DNA of 64,000 nucleotides from JAXLYE01 sp046351595 (GTDB taxonomy: Bacteria > Myxococcota_A > Polyangia > Palsa-1104 > JAEUJZ01). The notes below the pieces were generated by a model that did not search any database, was not told the origin of the DNA, and saw nothing but the letters and a program-made list of their open reading frames with translations. A program made the position numbers and the translations under genes. The stretch is taken from NCBI GenBank assembly GCA_046351595.1, contig JAXLYE010000003.1, positions 62,001 to 126,000 of the forward strand. Direction: 5' to 3'. Positions 38,201 to 45,692 of the stretch are shown here, piece after piece (positions within the stretch are counted from its first letter, which is position 1; the number at the start of each line of letters is the position of its first letter).

Positions 38201-38437
38201 GCCCTCGGCGCCGTGGGTTTCCTCGGACCCGGCCGAGACCGAGCACAGGAGCTCGTGGCCGAGCTTGCCCACGGCCTGGTCGCGGCGGTAGCCGTAGAGC
38301 TGCTCGGCCGCGCGGTTCCAGTAGACGACGGAGCCGTCGAGCTCTCCGACCCAGACCGCGTCCGGCAGGCCCTCCAGGAGGTCCTGGTAGAAGCTGCTGC
38401 CGATGCCGCTCGGCTCAAAAAGAGGGCTCTCGTCCAT
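35246..38437 (-). CDS. Cytosolic hybrid sensor histidine kinase (PAS-GAF-PAS3-HisKA-HATPase-REC)
   Basis: Signal-transducing kinase with no membrane segments, about 1063 residues. From the N-terminus: a PAS domain (about 15-130), a GAF domain (about 150-300; AAACRLTGEHLDVLRCFFSE), three further PAS/PAC domains (about 315-435, 440-560 and 565-690, each ending in a DLTERK-like PAC motif: YDLTERKQ, VDITDRKRAE, HDITALKQAE), HisKA with the phospho-His motif LAMLAHELRNPLAPI, HATPase with N box LLHNASKF, G1 DEGVGI and G2 GGLGIGL, and a C-terminal receiver (ILIVDDNTDA, phospho-Asp in LLDIGLPGLDG). Multiple PAS domains suggest redox or small-molecule sensing. The ATG at 38437 is chosen over a GTG at 38461. 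No partner regulator adjacent. Confidence 0.95.
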   Translation of the reverse strand: MDESPLFEPSGIGSSFYQDLLEGLPDAVWVGELDGSVVYWNRAAEQLYGYRRDQAVGKLGHELLCSVSAGSEETHGAEGEEIWSGELHRTAADGRLLTVASRRVLVRSGGRRLVLEQSREVREDKGALRRAERDAEFLSRLSHDLGLLSDPDEVLAAACRLTGEHLDVLRCFFSEIREETGELLVSSDWRRPDLPSVAGAYRMADYLPDRVWQRGASTESFAIEDVQTHPLSHGYTAAYAHLGTRSFATAPFVRAGRWAVMLIVTSDQPRRWRPEELALLETVAARAWPLIERARGQQALAASEQTRHLALSAARLGTFDADLVTGRTVWNPAQHQIFGTDPATAVPDVESIWDRIHPEDRARMRELAAAARRTGSAHETEFRVVRPDGEIRFCVGGLAGVLDAHGRAVRLCGVTYDLTERKQLADEVHRSEQRLRFITDHAPVLIAYCGPDRRFRFANKPYTERFGLRPQDVVGRTFAEVLGPEAAASIEPYVERVLRGEPVAYETTVPYRGIGPRHMWVAYAPELDAAGRVVGFVSALVDITDRKRAEEALRASERQLSMIYESVADCLFVLAVEETPGGGGEGFRFDSINEAFLRTTGFRREQVLGKRVEDVLPQSSHALVVSKYREALRAGRTVRWEEVADMPAGRRVGEVMVTPLVAEIDGRRLLVGAMHDITALKQAEDVLREADRRKDEFLAMLAHELRNPLAPIRSAVEVLRQLGGAAPRLVAARAVIDRQIEQLTHLVDDLLDVSRITRGKIRLRRERVDLLGAVSRALESVRPLVAGRHQQLTVELPAEPLFVDGDVTRLCQVVGNLLHNASKFTDAGGQLSLRISRRGEAAEISVRDEGVGIAPEVLPRIFDLFTQADSSLDRAQGGLGIGLTLVRSLVELHGGTVEARSAGLGRGSEFTVRLPLLDVADSPGEAPGGRAAPATAPAELRRRILIVDDNTDAAETLQVLLELDGHETSLAHDGPTALRLAAELVPDAVLLDIGLPGLDGYVVAERLRARPELKSALLIALTGYGQEEDRRRSALSGFDLHLVKPVDVSALRALLRSGTTARR

Positions 38438-38488
38438 CGGGTTTCGTCCGCCTGGCCGCACGCCGCAGCGGGCCGCGCCTGGGGAAAT

Positions 38489-38497
38489 ACCCTATCA
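38489..38497 (-). promoter_or_regulatory. Candidate extended -10 of the hybrid kinase gene
   Basis: TGATAGGGT on the minus strand, about 50 bp before ATG 38437, in a small AT-richer patch. No -35 recognised. Confidence 0.3.
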
Positions 38498-38642
38498 CGT
38501 AACGGCCGTCGCCTTGGCGACGTGTGCGCGGGCCCCCGATCGCCGCCGCTCGACGGCAGGACGGCAGCGCGGGCCGACGCTTGGCCGCCTGCCCGCCCGG
38601 CCGTGCGCCGCCCGGTGCGGCGAGCCCGCTCGCTGCGCGGGC

Positions 38643-39098
38643 TTACGGCGTGCCGCCGCCGGGCTCCGGATCGAGGCCGCCCTTGCCGCCGGTCAGCTTC
38701 TCGACCGGGCTCACCGGCGCGACCGGCGGCTCGGGATCGCCCTTCTGCTTGTTGAGGTAGTTGATCTGCGTGTTGTTGAGCAGGTGATCCTGCCCGTACG
38801 GCAGCGGCACGTCGCGCGGGTCGCGCCGCTCGGCGGCCTGGATCTGCCCCTCCAGCTCATCGCCGCGCGCCTCGCGGTAGATGGGGTCGTTGGGCAGGCG
38901 GTGCGTCTCCTCGATGCGGACGTCCTGCGCCAGCTCGCGCTCGGCCGCCGCGGTGCGCTCGGCCTTGACCTCGGCGGTGTAGGCCGCCGCGCGCGCCGGA
39001 TCCGGCCGCACCGACTCGGCCGCGACCCGCGCCGCGTCCTGATCCGCCGCCGCCTGCAGCCCCGCCGCTGCCTGCCTGGTGCCCTCGCTCGCGCCCAT
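38643..39098 (-). CDS. Hydrophilic protein, hypothetical
   Basis: 151 residues, highly charged, no signal or membrane segment, Ala/Glu/Arg/Asp-rich first half likely helical (AAADQDAARVAAESVRPDPA), Pro/Gly-rich second half. No recognised domain. AAGGAGGGGAACC before the ATG is a very strong ribosome binding site, so the gene is likely real and well translated. It lies about 200 bp upstream of the hybrid kinase on the same strand; the intervening 205 bp carry the kinase promoter region and nothing else that I can see. Confidence 0.7.
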   Translation of the reverse strand: MGASEGTRQAAAGLQAAADQDAARVAAESVRPDPARAAAYTAEVKAERTAAAERELAQDVRIEETHRLPNDPIYREARGDELEGQIQAAERRDPRDVPLPYGQDHLLNNTQINYLNKQKGDPEPPVAPVSPVEKLTGGKGGLDPEPGGGTP

Positions 39099-39295
39099 GG
39101 TTCCCCTCCTTGTGCCGCGCGCCCCCCGGCGGCGGTCGTCGCTTGGTCCTGCTGATCAGCCTAGCAGCCGCCCGCCGTCGGCAAGCCCGCCTGCAAGGGC
39201 AGGGATCTCCCGATTGCGAGCCGCCCGCGCGGGTCAGGATCTCCCCAACGCAAGAAAGCCCGCGGTTCGACGCTGCGCCTCGGGCGCGGGTCGGC

Positions 39296-39301
39296 TAGCG
39301 T
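39296..39301 (+). promoter_or_regulatory. Candidate -10 box of the acyltransferase gene
   Basis: TAGCGT ends 6 bp before the ATG at 39308, and no Shine-Dalgarno is present, as at several other genes in this window. Confidence 0.25.
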
Positions 39302-39307
39302 CTGCGC

Positions 39308-40186
39308 ATGCAAGGCCCTTTGCGCGCCCCCGCGCTCGCTGCTGTGCAAGAGGCCCTGGCCGCGCTCGTGCACGAAGTTCGCGCGCCGCACGAGGCGTTC
39401 GACGGCAACCGCCTGGATCGCCGCGATCCCGCGCTCATCGCCAAGGTGCTGCCGCTGCTGTGCGCCTTGAACAAGCACTACCTGCACCTGTCGGTCGAGG
39501 GGACCGAGCACCTCGGCGCCGTCGCTGGCGAGCCGGTGCTCTTCGTCGGCAACCACAACGGCGGCATCATGGGCCCGGACCTCGGCTGCACGCTCGCGAC
39601 GCTGTGGCAGCAGCGCGGCGTGCACGCGCCGCTGCACCCGCTGGCGCACGACTTCGCGATGCGGCAGCTGGCGCCGCTCGGGCGGCTCTTGCAGCGGCTG
39701 GGGGCGGTGCGCGCCTCGCAGGACAACGCGCGGCGCGTGCTTACGAGCGGCGCCAGCGCCCTGGTCTATCCCGGCGGCGACCTGGAGGCGTACCGCCACT
39801 TCCGCCGCCGCGACGAGATCGTGCTGGGCCGGCGCAGCGGCTTCGTGCGGCTGGTGCAAGAAACCGGCGTGCCCCTCGTGCCGGTCGTCGCGCACGGCGC
39901 CCACCGCAGCGCCGTCATCTTCAGCGAGGGCGAGGCCATCGCCCGGCGGCTGCGGCTTGCGCACTGGGGGCGGCTGGCGCGCTTCCCGCTGGCGCTGGCG
40001 CTGCCCTGGGGCGTGGCGGTCGGGCCGTGGCTGCCGTACCTGCCGCTGCCCTTCCCGGTGCGCCTGCGCGTGCTGCCGCCCGAGCGCATCGCGCGCACCG
40101 AGGATCCGGACGCGGCGCGCGAGCGCATCGCCGCGCGCATGCAGGCCGCGCTCACCGAGCTCGCCGCCGAGGCGCGCCGTGGCTGA
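39308..40186 (+). CDS. LPLAT-superfamily acyltransferase
   Basis: Glycerol- or diacylglycerol-acyltransferase-like enzyme, 292 residues. The catalytic region shows LFVGNHNGGIMGPD (a variant of the H-x4-D block with the His followed by NGGIMGPD), ALVYPGGDLEAYRHF (equivalent of the FPGG block) and VPLVPVVAHGAHRS. The sequence pattern is closer to the TMEM68/DGAT-like group than to PlsC, so the product may be a neutral or wax-type lipid; this is inference. One hydrophobic stretch near residue 235 (FPLALALPWGVAVGPWLPYL). The downstream alpha/beta hydrolase gene starts within its last codons, so the two form an operon. Confidence 0.87.
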   Translation: MQGPLRAPALAAVQEALAALVHEVRAPHEAFDGNRLDRRDPALIAKVLPLLCALNKHYLHLSVEGTEHLGAVAGEPVLFVGNHNGGIMGPDLGCTLATLWQQRGVHAPLHPLAHDFAMRQLAPLGRLLQRLGAVRASQDNARRVLTSGASALVYPGGDLEAYRHFRRRDEIVLGRRSGFVRLVQETGVPLVPVVAHGAHRSAVIFSEGEAIARRLRLAHWGRLARFPLALALPWGVAVGPWLPYLPLPFPVRLRVLPPERIARTEDPDAARERIAARMQAALTELAAEARRG

Positions 40187-41048
40187 GGAACCGCCGGTCG
40201 AGCAAGGAATGCTCCGCCTGCCCGACGGCGGCAGCCTGGCCTACGCGGTGCACTCGCGCGGAGCGCACGCGAAGAAGCTCCCGCTCCTGCTCCTGCGGCC
40301 GCTGGGCGGCTCGATGGTGCTGTGGGGCCGCTTCCGCGAGCCCCTGCTCGCCGAGCGCCGCGTCGTGTCCTTCGATCCGCGCGGCGCCGGTCGCTCGAGC
40401 GCGGCGCCATTTTTGACGAGCACGCGCACGCTGGCCGCGGACGCGCGGGCGCTGCTCGATCACCTGCGCATCGGCCGCGCGCACGTCTTCGGGCTGTCGC
40501 TGGGCGGCATGGTCGCCTGCCGCCTGGTCGCGGCCGCGCCCGAGCGGGTCGCCGGCCTCGTGCTGGCGGCGACGGCGCTGCGCGGCCGTGACGTGTCGCG
40601 CCCGGGCATGAAGCGCGCGCTGTCGCTCGCGGCCTGCCTGCTGCGCCCGAGCGCGCAGGAGGTCGAGGCGGGCCTGCTGCACCGCGTGCTCTCGAGCCGC
40701 TTCCGCCGCGAGCACCCCGACGAGACGGCGGCCCTGGAGGCGGCGGTGCGGCGCGAGCCTGCCTCGCGCGCGGGCCTCGTGCGCCTGGCGACGGCGGCGG
40801 CGCTGCACGATGCGAGCTCCGAGCTTGCGCGGGTCTGTCACAGGGCGCTGCTGTTATGGGGCCAGGAAGACGGACTGCTCGGACCGGACTCGCAGGCGGC
40901 GCTGCAGGCGGCGCTGGTGCAGGCTCCGACGCAGCGCGTCGTGCTGCCAAAGGCCGGCCACGACCTGTCGCTGGAGCGTCCGCTGGCGACCGCCGGGGCG
41001 GTCCTGGGCTTCCTCCGCGCCTGCGATGCGGACCCGGGCGCGGCCTGA
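40179..41048 (+). CDS. Alpha/beta hydrolase
   Basis: Serine hydrolase of the alpha/beta fold, about 289 residues; substrate unknown. The nucleophile elbow is VFGLSLGGMVACRL (GxSxG), the acid is likely in WGQEDGLLGP and the His in LPKAGHDLSLERP; the oxyanion side is PLLLLRPLGGSM and SFDPRGAGRSS. The GTG at 40179 overlaps the acyltransferase stop by 8 bp and has GAGGCG upstream; an ATG at 40209 is an alternative. Coupling with an acyltransferase suggests a joint role in lipid acylation and release. Confidence 0.88.
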   Translation: MAEEPPVEQGMLRLPDGGSLAYAVHSRGAHAKKLPLLLLRPLGGSMVLWGRFREPLLAERRVVSFDPRGAGRSSAAPFLTSTRTLAADARALLDHLRIGRAHVFGLSLGGMVACRLVAAAPERVAGLVLAATALRGRDVSRPGMKRALSLAACLLRPSAQEVEAGLLHRVLSSRFRREHPDETAALEAAVRREPASRAGLVRLATAAALHDASSELARVCHRALLLWGQEDGLLGPDSQAALQAALVQAPTQRVVLPKAGHDLSLERPLATAGAVLGFLRACDADPGAA

Positions 41049-41171
41049 CCGCTCGACCTTGCCGCCAGCAAACTTCCGTCGGGAGCGCACTTGACGGCTG
41101 GCCCGCAATCTCGGTACGACGCGAATGTCCGCTCCGTAGTGCAAACCCTTAGAAGATCAGGAGGTTCGGCG

Positions 41172-41999
41172 ATGTTGAACCGGTTGTCCGCGAAGATGAT
41201 GCCGCTGCTCGTCAGCGTGGTCGTGGGGAGCTCGTGGGTGGGGTGTGGTGTCGAGGGCATCGACCAGGTCCAGAACGCTGTCGTCGTCACCAAGGCCGCG
41301 GTGATCAACCAGGCCGACTTCGACTCGTACACCAACGCCGTCAACCTCAAGGGCTGCAGCTTCGTCATCGGCGGCGGCACCGGCACGTTCACGCCGTCCT
41401 CGCAGCTGTCGCAGGTGCTGTACGGTGACAGCGACGGCAGCAAGCACAAGTCGAGCTTCGCGGTGCCGAGCATCAACGCCGGCTCCGCGACCATCGACAT
41501 CAGCAGCTTCGAGGCCGAGATGGCCAACACCGGGCTCGCGCTCGCCGGCTCGAACGCGACGGTGAAGATCGGCTTCCACGGCGTGCTCAAGGTGACGGTG
41601 ACGGTGCCGATCTTCGGCAAGCTGCCGGCCGACATCAACATCAAGTCCTCGAGCCTTTCGGCGGCGCTGAGCTACGACAAGGCGACCGAGCGCGCGAAGG
41701 TGGCGAGCGTCACGAGCCGCTTCGATCTGCAGACCAAGAACTGCGGCGGCAGCGGCTGGTGTAACGGCATCCTCGACGGCATCCTCAAGCCCAACCTGTC
41801 GACCTGGATCGAGGCGCCGCTGCGCGACGCGCTCGGCAAGGCGCTGGACAGCCAGGACGTCACCGACGCGCTGCAGGAGGGCATGGTGATCATGTGGAAC
41901 GCGAAGGACGTGGTCACGCCGCCCTGGACCATGCAGCCCAAGACGCTGGAGCTGTCGACGGGCGCGTTCCGCTTCACGGCCGAGCGCACGACGCCTTAA
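41172..41999 (+). CDS. Lipoprotein of unknown function
   Basis: 275 residues. Signal peptide with lipobox-like WVGC (Cys18), preceded by a strong AGGAGG ribosome binding site at 41158-41163, which fixes ATG 41172. The mature part is beta-rich in appearance and rich in Ser, Ala, Ile and Val, with two Cys in NCGGSGWCNGILDGIL that may form a disulfide, and later amphipathic PLRDALGKALDSQDVTDAL. No recognised domain. Followed by a good intrinsic terminator, so probably a single-gene unit. Confidence 0.8.
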   Translation: MLNRLSAKMMPLLVSVVVGSSWVGCGVEGIDQVQNAVVVTKAAVINQADFDSYTNAVNLKGCSFVIGGGTGTFTPSSQLSQVLYGDSDGSKHKSSFAVPSINAGSATIDISSFEAEMANTGLALAGSNATVKIGFHGVLKVTVTVPIFGKLPADINIKSSSLSAALSYDKATERAKVASVTSRFDLQTKNCGGSGWCNGILDGILKPNLSTWIEAPLRDALGKALDSQDVTDALQEGMVIMWNAKDVVTPPWTMQPKTLELSTGAFRFTAERTTP

Positions 42000-42034
42000 T
42001 CGAAAGAGCATGAGCCCCGCGACGCGGGGCCGGA

Positions 42035-42068
42035 GCCGCGCGCTGGGAGACCGGAGCGCGGCTTTTTT
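42035..42068 (+). terminator. Intrinsic terminator after the lipoprotein gene
   Basis: GCCGCGC (42035-42041) pairs with GCGCGGC (42056-42062), followed directly by TTTTTT (42063-42068). A second small hairpin GCCCCGCGACGCGGGGC precedes it. This is the clearest intrinsic terminator in the window. Confidence 0.75.
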
Positions 42069-42069
42069 G

Positions 42070-42105
42070 TGCGCGCGTTTTTGCGCGCGTTTTTTTGCGC
42101 GCGGA
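42070..42105. repeat. Alternating GCGCGC blocks and T-tracts
   Basis: Directly after the terminator: three GCGCGCG blocks separated by TTTTT and TTTTTTT. Alternating purine-pyrimidine blocks plus T-tracts are unusual in this window and may form non-B DNA or extend the terminator. Confidence 0.6.
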
Positions 42106-42136
42106 TCGGACGCAGCGGATCTCGCGGCAGCGACAG

Positions 42137-42145
42137 TGATACGGT
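42137..42145 (+). promoter_or_regulatory. Extended -10 of the GH92 gene
   Basis: TGATACGGT ends 7 bp before the ATG at 42153; there is no Shine-Dalgarno, so a leaderless mRNA is likely. Confidence 0.35.
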
Positions 42146-42152
42146 GCGCGGC

Positions 42153-44579
42153 ATGCGCCCTGCCCTGCCCGCCCGCCGTCGCCTCGCTGTCGATGCGTCC
42201 TGCCCGTCGCCGCTGCGCTCGCCGCGCGCGTGCGCGGCCCTGCTCGTCGGGCTCGCCGCCTGCGGCTCGCCGTCGGCTGAGGGGCCTGTCGTGATGGAGA
42301 TGGAGCCGCCGCCGCAGCCGGTCGCGCGCCCGGGCAGCTACGCCGTGCCGTTCATCGGCTCGGGCGGCTTCGGCTACCGCCACGGCAGCGCCTTCCCGGG
42401 CGCCAGCGCGCCGCACGGCCTGGCCAAGGTCGGCCCCGACACCAAGGGCCCCTTCGGCACCGTGCGCTTTTTGCACTACAGCGGCTACTGGTACGGCGAC
42501 GACACGGTCCAGGGCTTCTCGCACCTGCACCTGCACGGCACCGGCGCGTGTGACTACGGCGTGCTGGCGGTGATGCCGCTCGACGGGTTCACGGCCGAGC
42601 GCACCACGCCCGACGGCTACGGCCTGCCGCTGCGCAAGGCGACCGAGGAGGCGCGCCCGGGCTACTACGCGGTCACGCTCGCGCGCCCCGGCGGCCCGGA
42701 CATCCGCACCGAGATCACGGCGACGCCGCACGCCGCGCACCACCGCTACCGCTTCAGCGGCAGCCCGTCCGAGCGGGCGCTGGTCTTCGACCTCGACCAC
42801 CACCTGAACGCGGGCGAGGTGGCGTCCGCCGAGGTGCAGCTCGATCCGGCCCGGCACGAGCTCTCGGGCAAGCTGCGCAGCGTCGGCGAGATGTCGCGTG
42901 GCTACGGCGGCTACGACGTCTTCTTCGTCGCCCGCACGCGCACGAAGTGGACGAGCCAGAAGGTCTGGAGCGACGGCGCGGCACCGGCCGCGGGCACGAT
43001 GGCACGCGGCAAGGGCGTGGGCCTGGTGCTGCTATTCGATCCATCCCCCAGCGGCGGCAGCGACGAGCCGATCGAGCTGCAGGTCGGCCTGTCGCTGGTC
43101 TCGATCGACGGCGCGGCGAAGAACCTCGAGGCCGAGCTGCCGGCCTGGCAGCATGAGGCGACGCAGGCCGCGACCGCGGCGGACTGGGAGCGGCGGCTCG
43201 CGACCCTGCGCATCTCGGGCGGCAGCGAGGCCGAGCGGCGCACGTTCTACTCGGCGCTGTACCGCGCGTTCCTCATGCCCAGCGTGCACAGCGACGTCGA
43301 CGGCAGCTACCTCGGGACCGACGGCAAGGCCGGGCGCGCCGACGGCTTCCGCTACGTCTCGGATCTGTCGCTGTGGGACACCTACCGGACGCTGCACCCG
43401 CTCTACTCGCTGATCGCGCCGCAGGCGGCGCTCGACTCGGTGCAGTCGCTGCTGCGCATGGCAGAGGCGCGCGGTGCGTTCCCCAAGTGGCCGCTCGCGG
43501 GCGGCGACTCCGGCACCATGATCGGCGCGCCCGCCGAGATGGTGGTCGCCGATGCCTACCTCAAGGGCGTGACCGGCTTCGACGCCGAGGCCGCGTACCG
43601 GATCCTGCGCGCCGCGGCCCTTGCTCCGACGGCGCCGGCCGGCGGCCGCGGCGGCCGCGATCAGGTCGAGGACTACATGCGGCTCGGCTACGTCCCGAGC
43701 TCGACGAACGGCTCGGTGTCCAAGACCACGGAGTACGCCCGCGGCGACGCGGCGCTCGCCGGCCTGGCCGCGGCGCTCGGGCACGGCGACGACGCCAAGC
43801 GCTTCGCCGAGCGCGCCCGCAGCTACCGCGCGCTGTACGACAAAAAGACCGGCTTCTTGCGCGGCCGCGCCGCCGACGGCACGTTCTCGTGGCGCGCCTA
43901 CGATCCGACCAAGTACATCGACGACTACACCGAGGCCAACGGCTGGCAGAGCCTGTGGATGAACGACCACGACGCGCTCGGCGCCGAGGTCGGCGCGCGC
44001 CCGGTCGGCACCGGCGACGGGCTGTTCGAGCTCTTGGGCGGGCGCGATGCGCTTTTGCGCAGGCTCACCGAGATGTTCGACAGCACGCGCGCCGAGTGGG
44101 ACGCGAGCAACCCTGGCGATCCGCTGGCCGGCTCCGACCGCCCGACGTACTACTGGGCCGGCAACGAGGGCGACATCCACGCGCCGTACCTGTTCGCGCT
44201 CGCCGGTCGCCCCGAGCTGACGCAGCGCTGGGTGCGCTGGCTGATGGACACCCAGTACGCCGACGGCCCGGCCGGGCTGCCCGGCAACGACGACGGCGGC
44301 ACGATGTCGGCGTGGTACCTGTTCTCGGCGCTCGGCCTGTTCCCGATCGCGGGCACGGACCTGTACGTGCTCGGCGCGCCGCGCTTCCCGCGCATCGAGG
44401 TCGCGGTCGCGGGCGGCACCTTCACCATCGAGGCCGCGGGCGCCAGCGCGGCGCGGCCGTACGCGGTGGCGGTGACGCTCGACGGCGTGCCGCTGTCCGC
44501 ACAGGTGCTGCGCCACGCCGAGCTGCGCGCCGGCCGCACCCTGCGCTTCACGATGGCGGCAGAGCCGCCCGTCCGCTGA
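42153..44579 (+). CDS. GH92 family alpha-mannosidase-type lipoprotein
   Basis: Calcium-dependent inverting exo-alpha-mannosidase family (GH92), acting on mannan or N-glycans. 808 residues. Signal peptide with lipobox LAAC (about Cys36). N-terminal beta-sandwich domain with GSGGFGYRHGSAFPGASAPHG and FSHLHLHGTG; catalytic (alpha/alpha)6 domain with SDLSLWDTYRTLHPL, KWPLAGGDSGTMIG, TEANGWQSLWM and GNEGDIHAPYLF; and the hallmark GNDDGGTMSAWYLFSALGLF near the end. Acid/base and calcium site residues look intact. The ATG 42153 is chosen: the open frame extends into a GC/T repeat upstream. Suggests degradation of external glycans, consistent with a predatory or saprophytic life style (inference). 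Converges on ridA. Confidence 0.95.
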   Translation: MRPALPARRRLAVDASCPSPLRSPRACAALLVGLAACGSPSAEGPVVMEMEPPPQPVARPGSYAVPFIGSGGFGYRHGSAFPGASAPHGLAKVGPDTKGPFGTVRFLHYSGYWYGDDTVQGFSHLHLHGTGACDYGVLAVMPLDGFTAERTTPDGYGLPLRKATEEARPGYYAVTLARPGGPDIRTEITATPHAAHHRYRFSGSPSERALVFDLDHHLNAGEVASAEVQLDPARHELSGKLRSVGEMSRGYGGYDVFFVARTRTKWTSQKVWSDGAAPAAGTMARGKGVGLVLLFDPSPSGGSDEPIELQVGLSLVSIDGAAKNLEAELPAWQHEATQAATAADWERRLATLRISGGSEAERRTFYSALYRAFLMPSVHSDVDGSYLGTDGKAGRADGFRYVSDLSLWDTYRTLHPLYSLIAPQAALDSVQSLLRMAEARGAFPKWPLAGGDSGTMIGAPAEMVVADAYLKGVTGFDAEAAYRILRAAALAPTAPAGGRGGRDQVEDYMRLGYVPSSTNGSVSKTTEYARGDAALAGLAAALGHGDDAKRFAERARSYRALYDKKTGFLRGRAADGTFSWRAYDPTKYIDDYTEANGWQSLWMNDHDALGAEVGARPVGTGDGLFELLGGRDALLRRLTEMFDSTRAEWDASNPGDPLAGSDRPTYYWAGNEGDIHAPYLFALAGRPELTQRWVRWLMDTQYADGPAGLPGNDDGGTMSAWYLFSALGLFPIAGTDLYVLGAPRFPRIEVAVAGGTFTIEAAGASAARPYAVAVTLDGVPLSAQVLRHAELRAGRTLRFTMAAEPPVR

Positions 44580-44614
44580 GCCTCGACTCGCGGTGCCCGG
44601 GTTAGCTCACGCGC

Positions 44615-45013
44615 CTAGCCCGGCAGCACGGCGATGGCGTCGATCTCGACCAGCGCGCCGCGCGGCAGGGCCGCGGCCTGGATGGTGGCGCGCGCCGGCG
44701 GCCCCTCGGGGAAGCAGCGGCCGTACAGGTCGTTGACGGTGGCAAAGTCCGACAGGCTGGCCAGGTAGATCGTCGTGCGGACGACGTGCGAGAAGTCGCA
44801 GCCGGCGGCGCGCAGCACCGAAAGGAGGTTCTTCATCACCTGCTCGGTCTGCGCCGCGACGTCGCCGGCGCCGACGAGCTGGCCGGTTTCGGGCGACAGC
44901 GCGATCTGACCGGAGCAGAACACCAGGCTGCCGCGCGCGACGACGGCCTGCGAGTACGGACCGATGGCGTGCGGCGCCTCGGGGGTGGAGATGGTGTGGC
45001 GGTGCAGGGACAT
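44615..45013 (-). CDS. ridA: RidA/YjgF enamine/imine deaminase
   Basis: Hydrolyses reactive enamine/imine intermediates released by PLP enzymes, trimeric cytosolic protein. 132 residues, typical length. Family signatures: APHAIGPYSQAVVARGSLVFCSGQIAL and RATIQAAALPRGALVEIDAIA; the conserved Arg in ARATIQ and Glu in VEIDAIA are present. ATG 45013 follows GAGGAGG. Divergent from the thioredoxin gene across about 180 bp. Confidence 0.96.
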   Translation of the reverse strand: MSLHRHTISTPEAPHAIGPYSQAVVARGSLVFCSGQIALSPETGQLVGAGDVAAQTEQVMKNLLSVLRAAGCDFSHVVRTTIYLASLSDFATVNDLYGRCFPEGPPARATIQAAALPRGALVEIDAIAVLPG

Positions 45014-45193
45014 GGCAGGGCCTCCTCGGGTCGCGGGTGCACGGGGACTGCATGCAGCGTACCCAAGGAGCGCGCGGGCGGGCGCCAGAAAACCGCTCGC
45101 AAGTCGCGAAGCGCTGCGCGGCCTTATCGAGCTGGCTCGGGCCGGAGCGGCGCCCGAGCTTGCGAGCGGCGCGGCGCGCCCCAGGTTAGAGGC

Positions 45194-45643
45194 ATGACGT
45201 CGCTCATCCTCTCGTGCAGCGCCTGTCAGGCGAAGAACCGGGTGCCGATCCCGAAGCTGCGGCAAGGTCCGCGCTGCGGCCAGTGCCACAACGAGCTCCG
45301 ACCGGACGCGCCGATCGAGGTCGACGGCGCGACGCTCAAGGGGCTGATCGCGGAGTCGCCGCTGCCGCTGCTCGTCGACTTCTGGGCGCCGTGGTGCGGG
45401 CCGTGCCGCGCGGTCGCAAAGGTGCTGCCCAAGGTGGCGCAGCGCTTCGCCGGCCAGGCCCTGATCGTCAAGGTCAACACCGACGAGAACCCGGACGCCG
45501 GCGCGCGCCACAACGTCTCGGGCATCCCGACGCTGCTCGGCGTGGCCGGCGGGCGCGAGGTGCAGCGGCTGGTCGGCGCGCACCCGCAGCCGGCGATCGA
45601 GCAGCTCTTGCAGCAAGCCGCCGCGGCGGCGCGATCGAGCTGA
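45194..45643 (+). CDS. trxC: Thioredoxin 2 with N-terminal zinc ribbon
   Basis: Thiol-disulfide reductase of the TrxC type. 149 residues. An N-terminal zinc-binding segment has two Cys pairs, CSAC (8-11) and CGQC (28-31), followed by the thioredoxin fold with WCGPC (67-71) and the cis-Pro GIPTLLG. Start ATG 45194 has no clear Shine-Dalgarno; TTAGAG lies just before it. Converges on murA; a perfect AT-rich palindrome lies between the two stop codons. Confidence 0.94.
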   Translation: MTSLILSCSACQAKNRVPIPKLRQGPRCGQCHNELRPDAPIEVDGATLKGLIAESPLPLLVDFWAPWCGPCRAVAKVLPKVAQRFAGQALIVKVNTDENPDAGARHNVSGIPTLLGVAGGREVQRLVGAHPQPAIEQLLQQAAAAARSS

Positions 45644-45658
45644 GCGCGGCTCCCGACG

Positions 45659-45685
45659 ACTTATTACACTCGGAGTGTAATAAGT
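45659..45685. promoter_or_regulatory. Perfect AT-rich palindrome between trxC and murA
   Basis: ACTTATTACACT (45659-45670), loop CGG, AGTGTAATAAGT (45674-45685): 12-bp perfect arms and 3-nt loop, about 70% AT in very GC-rich DNA. It starts 15 bp after the trxC stop and ends 7 bp before the murA stop. It could be a bidirectional terminator without T-run, or a repressor operator; its dyad TTACACTCGGAGTGTAA is operator-like. Confidence 0.7.
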
Positions 45686-45692
45686 TGCGGCG

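Noticed and set aside
39240..39300. GGTTCGAC as a tRNA T-loop
   Set aside because: No cloverleaf can be drawn around it; no anticodon or acceptor stem pairing is visible.
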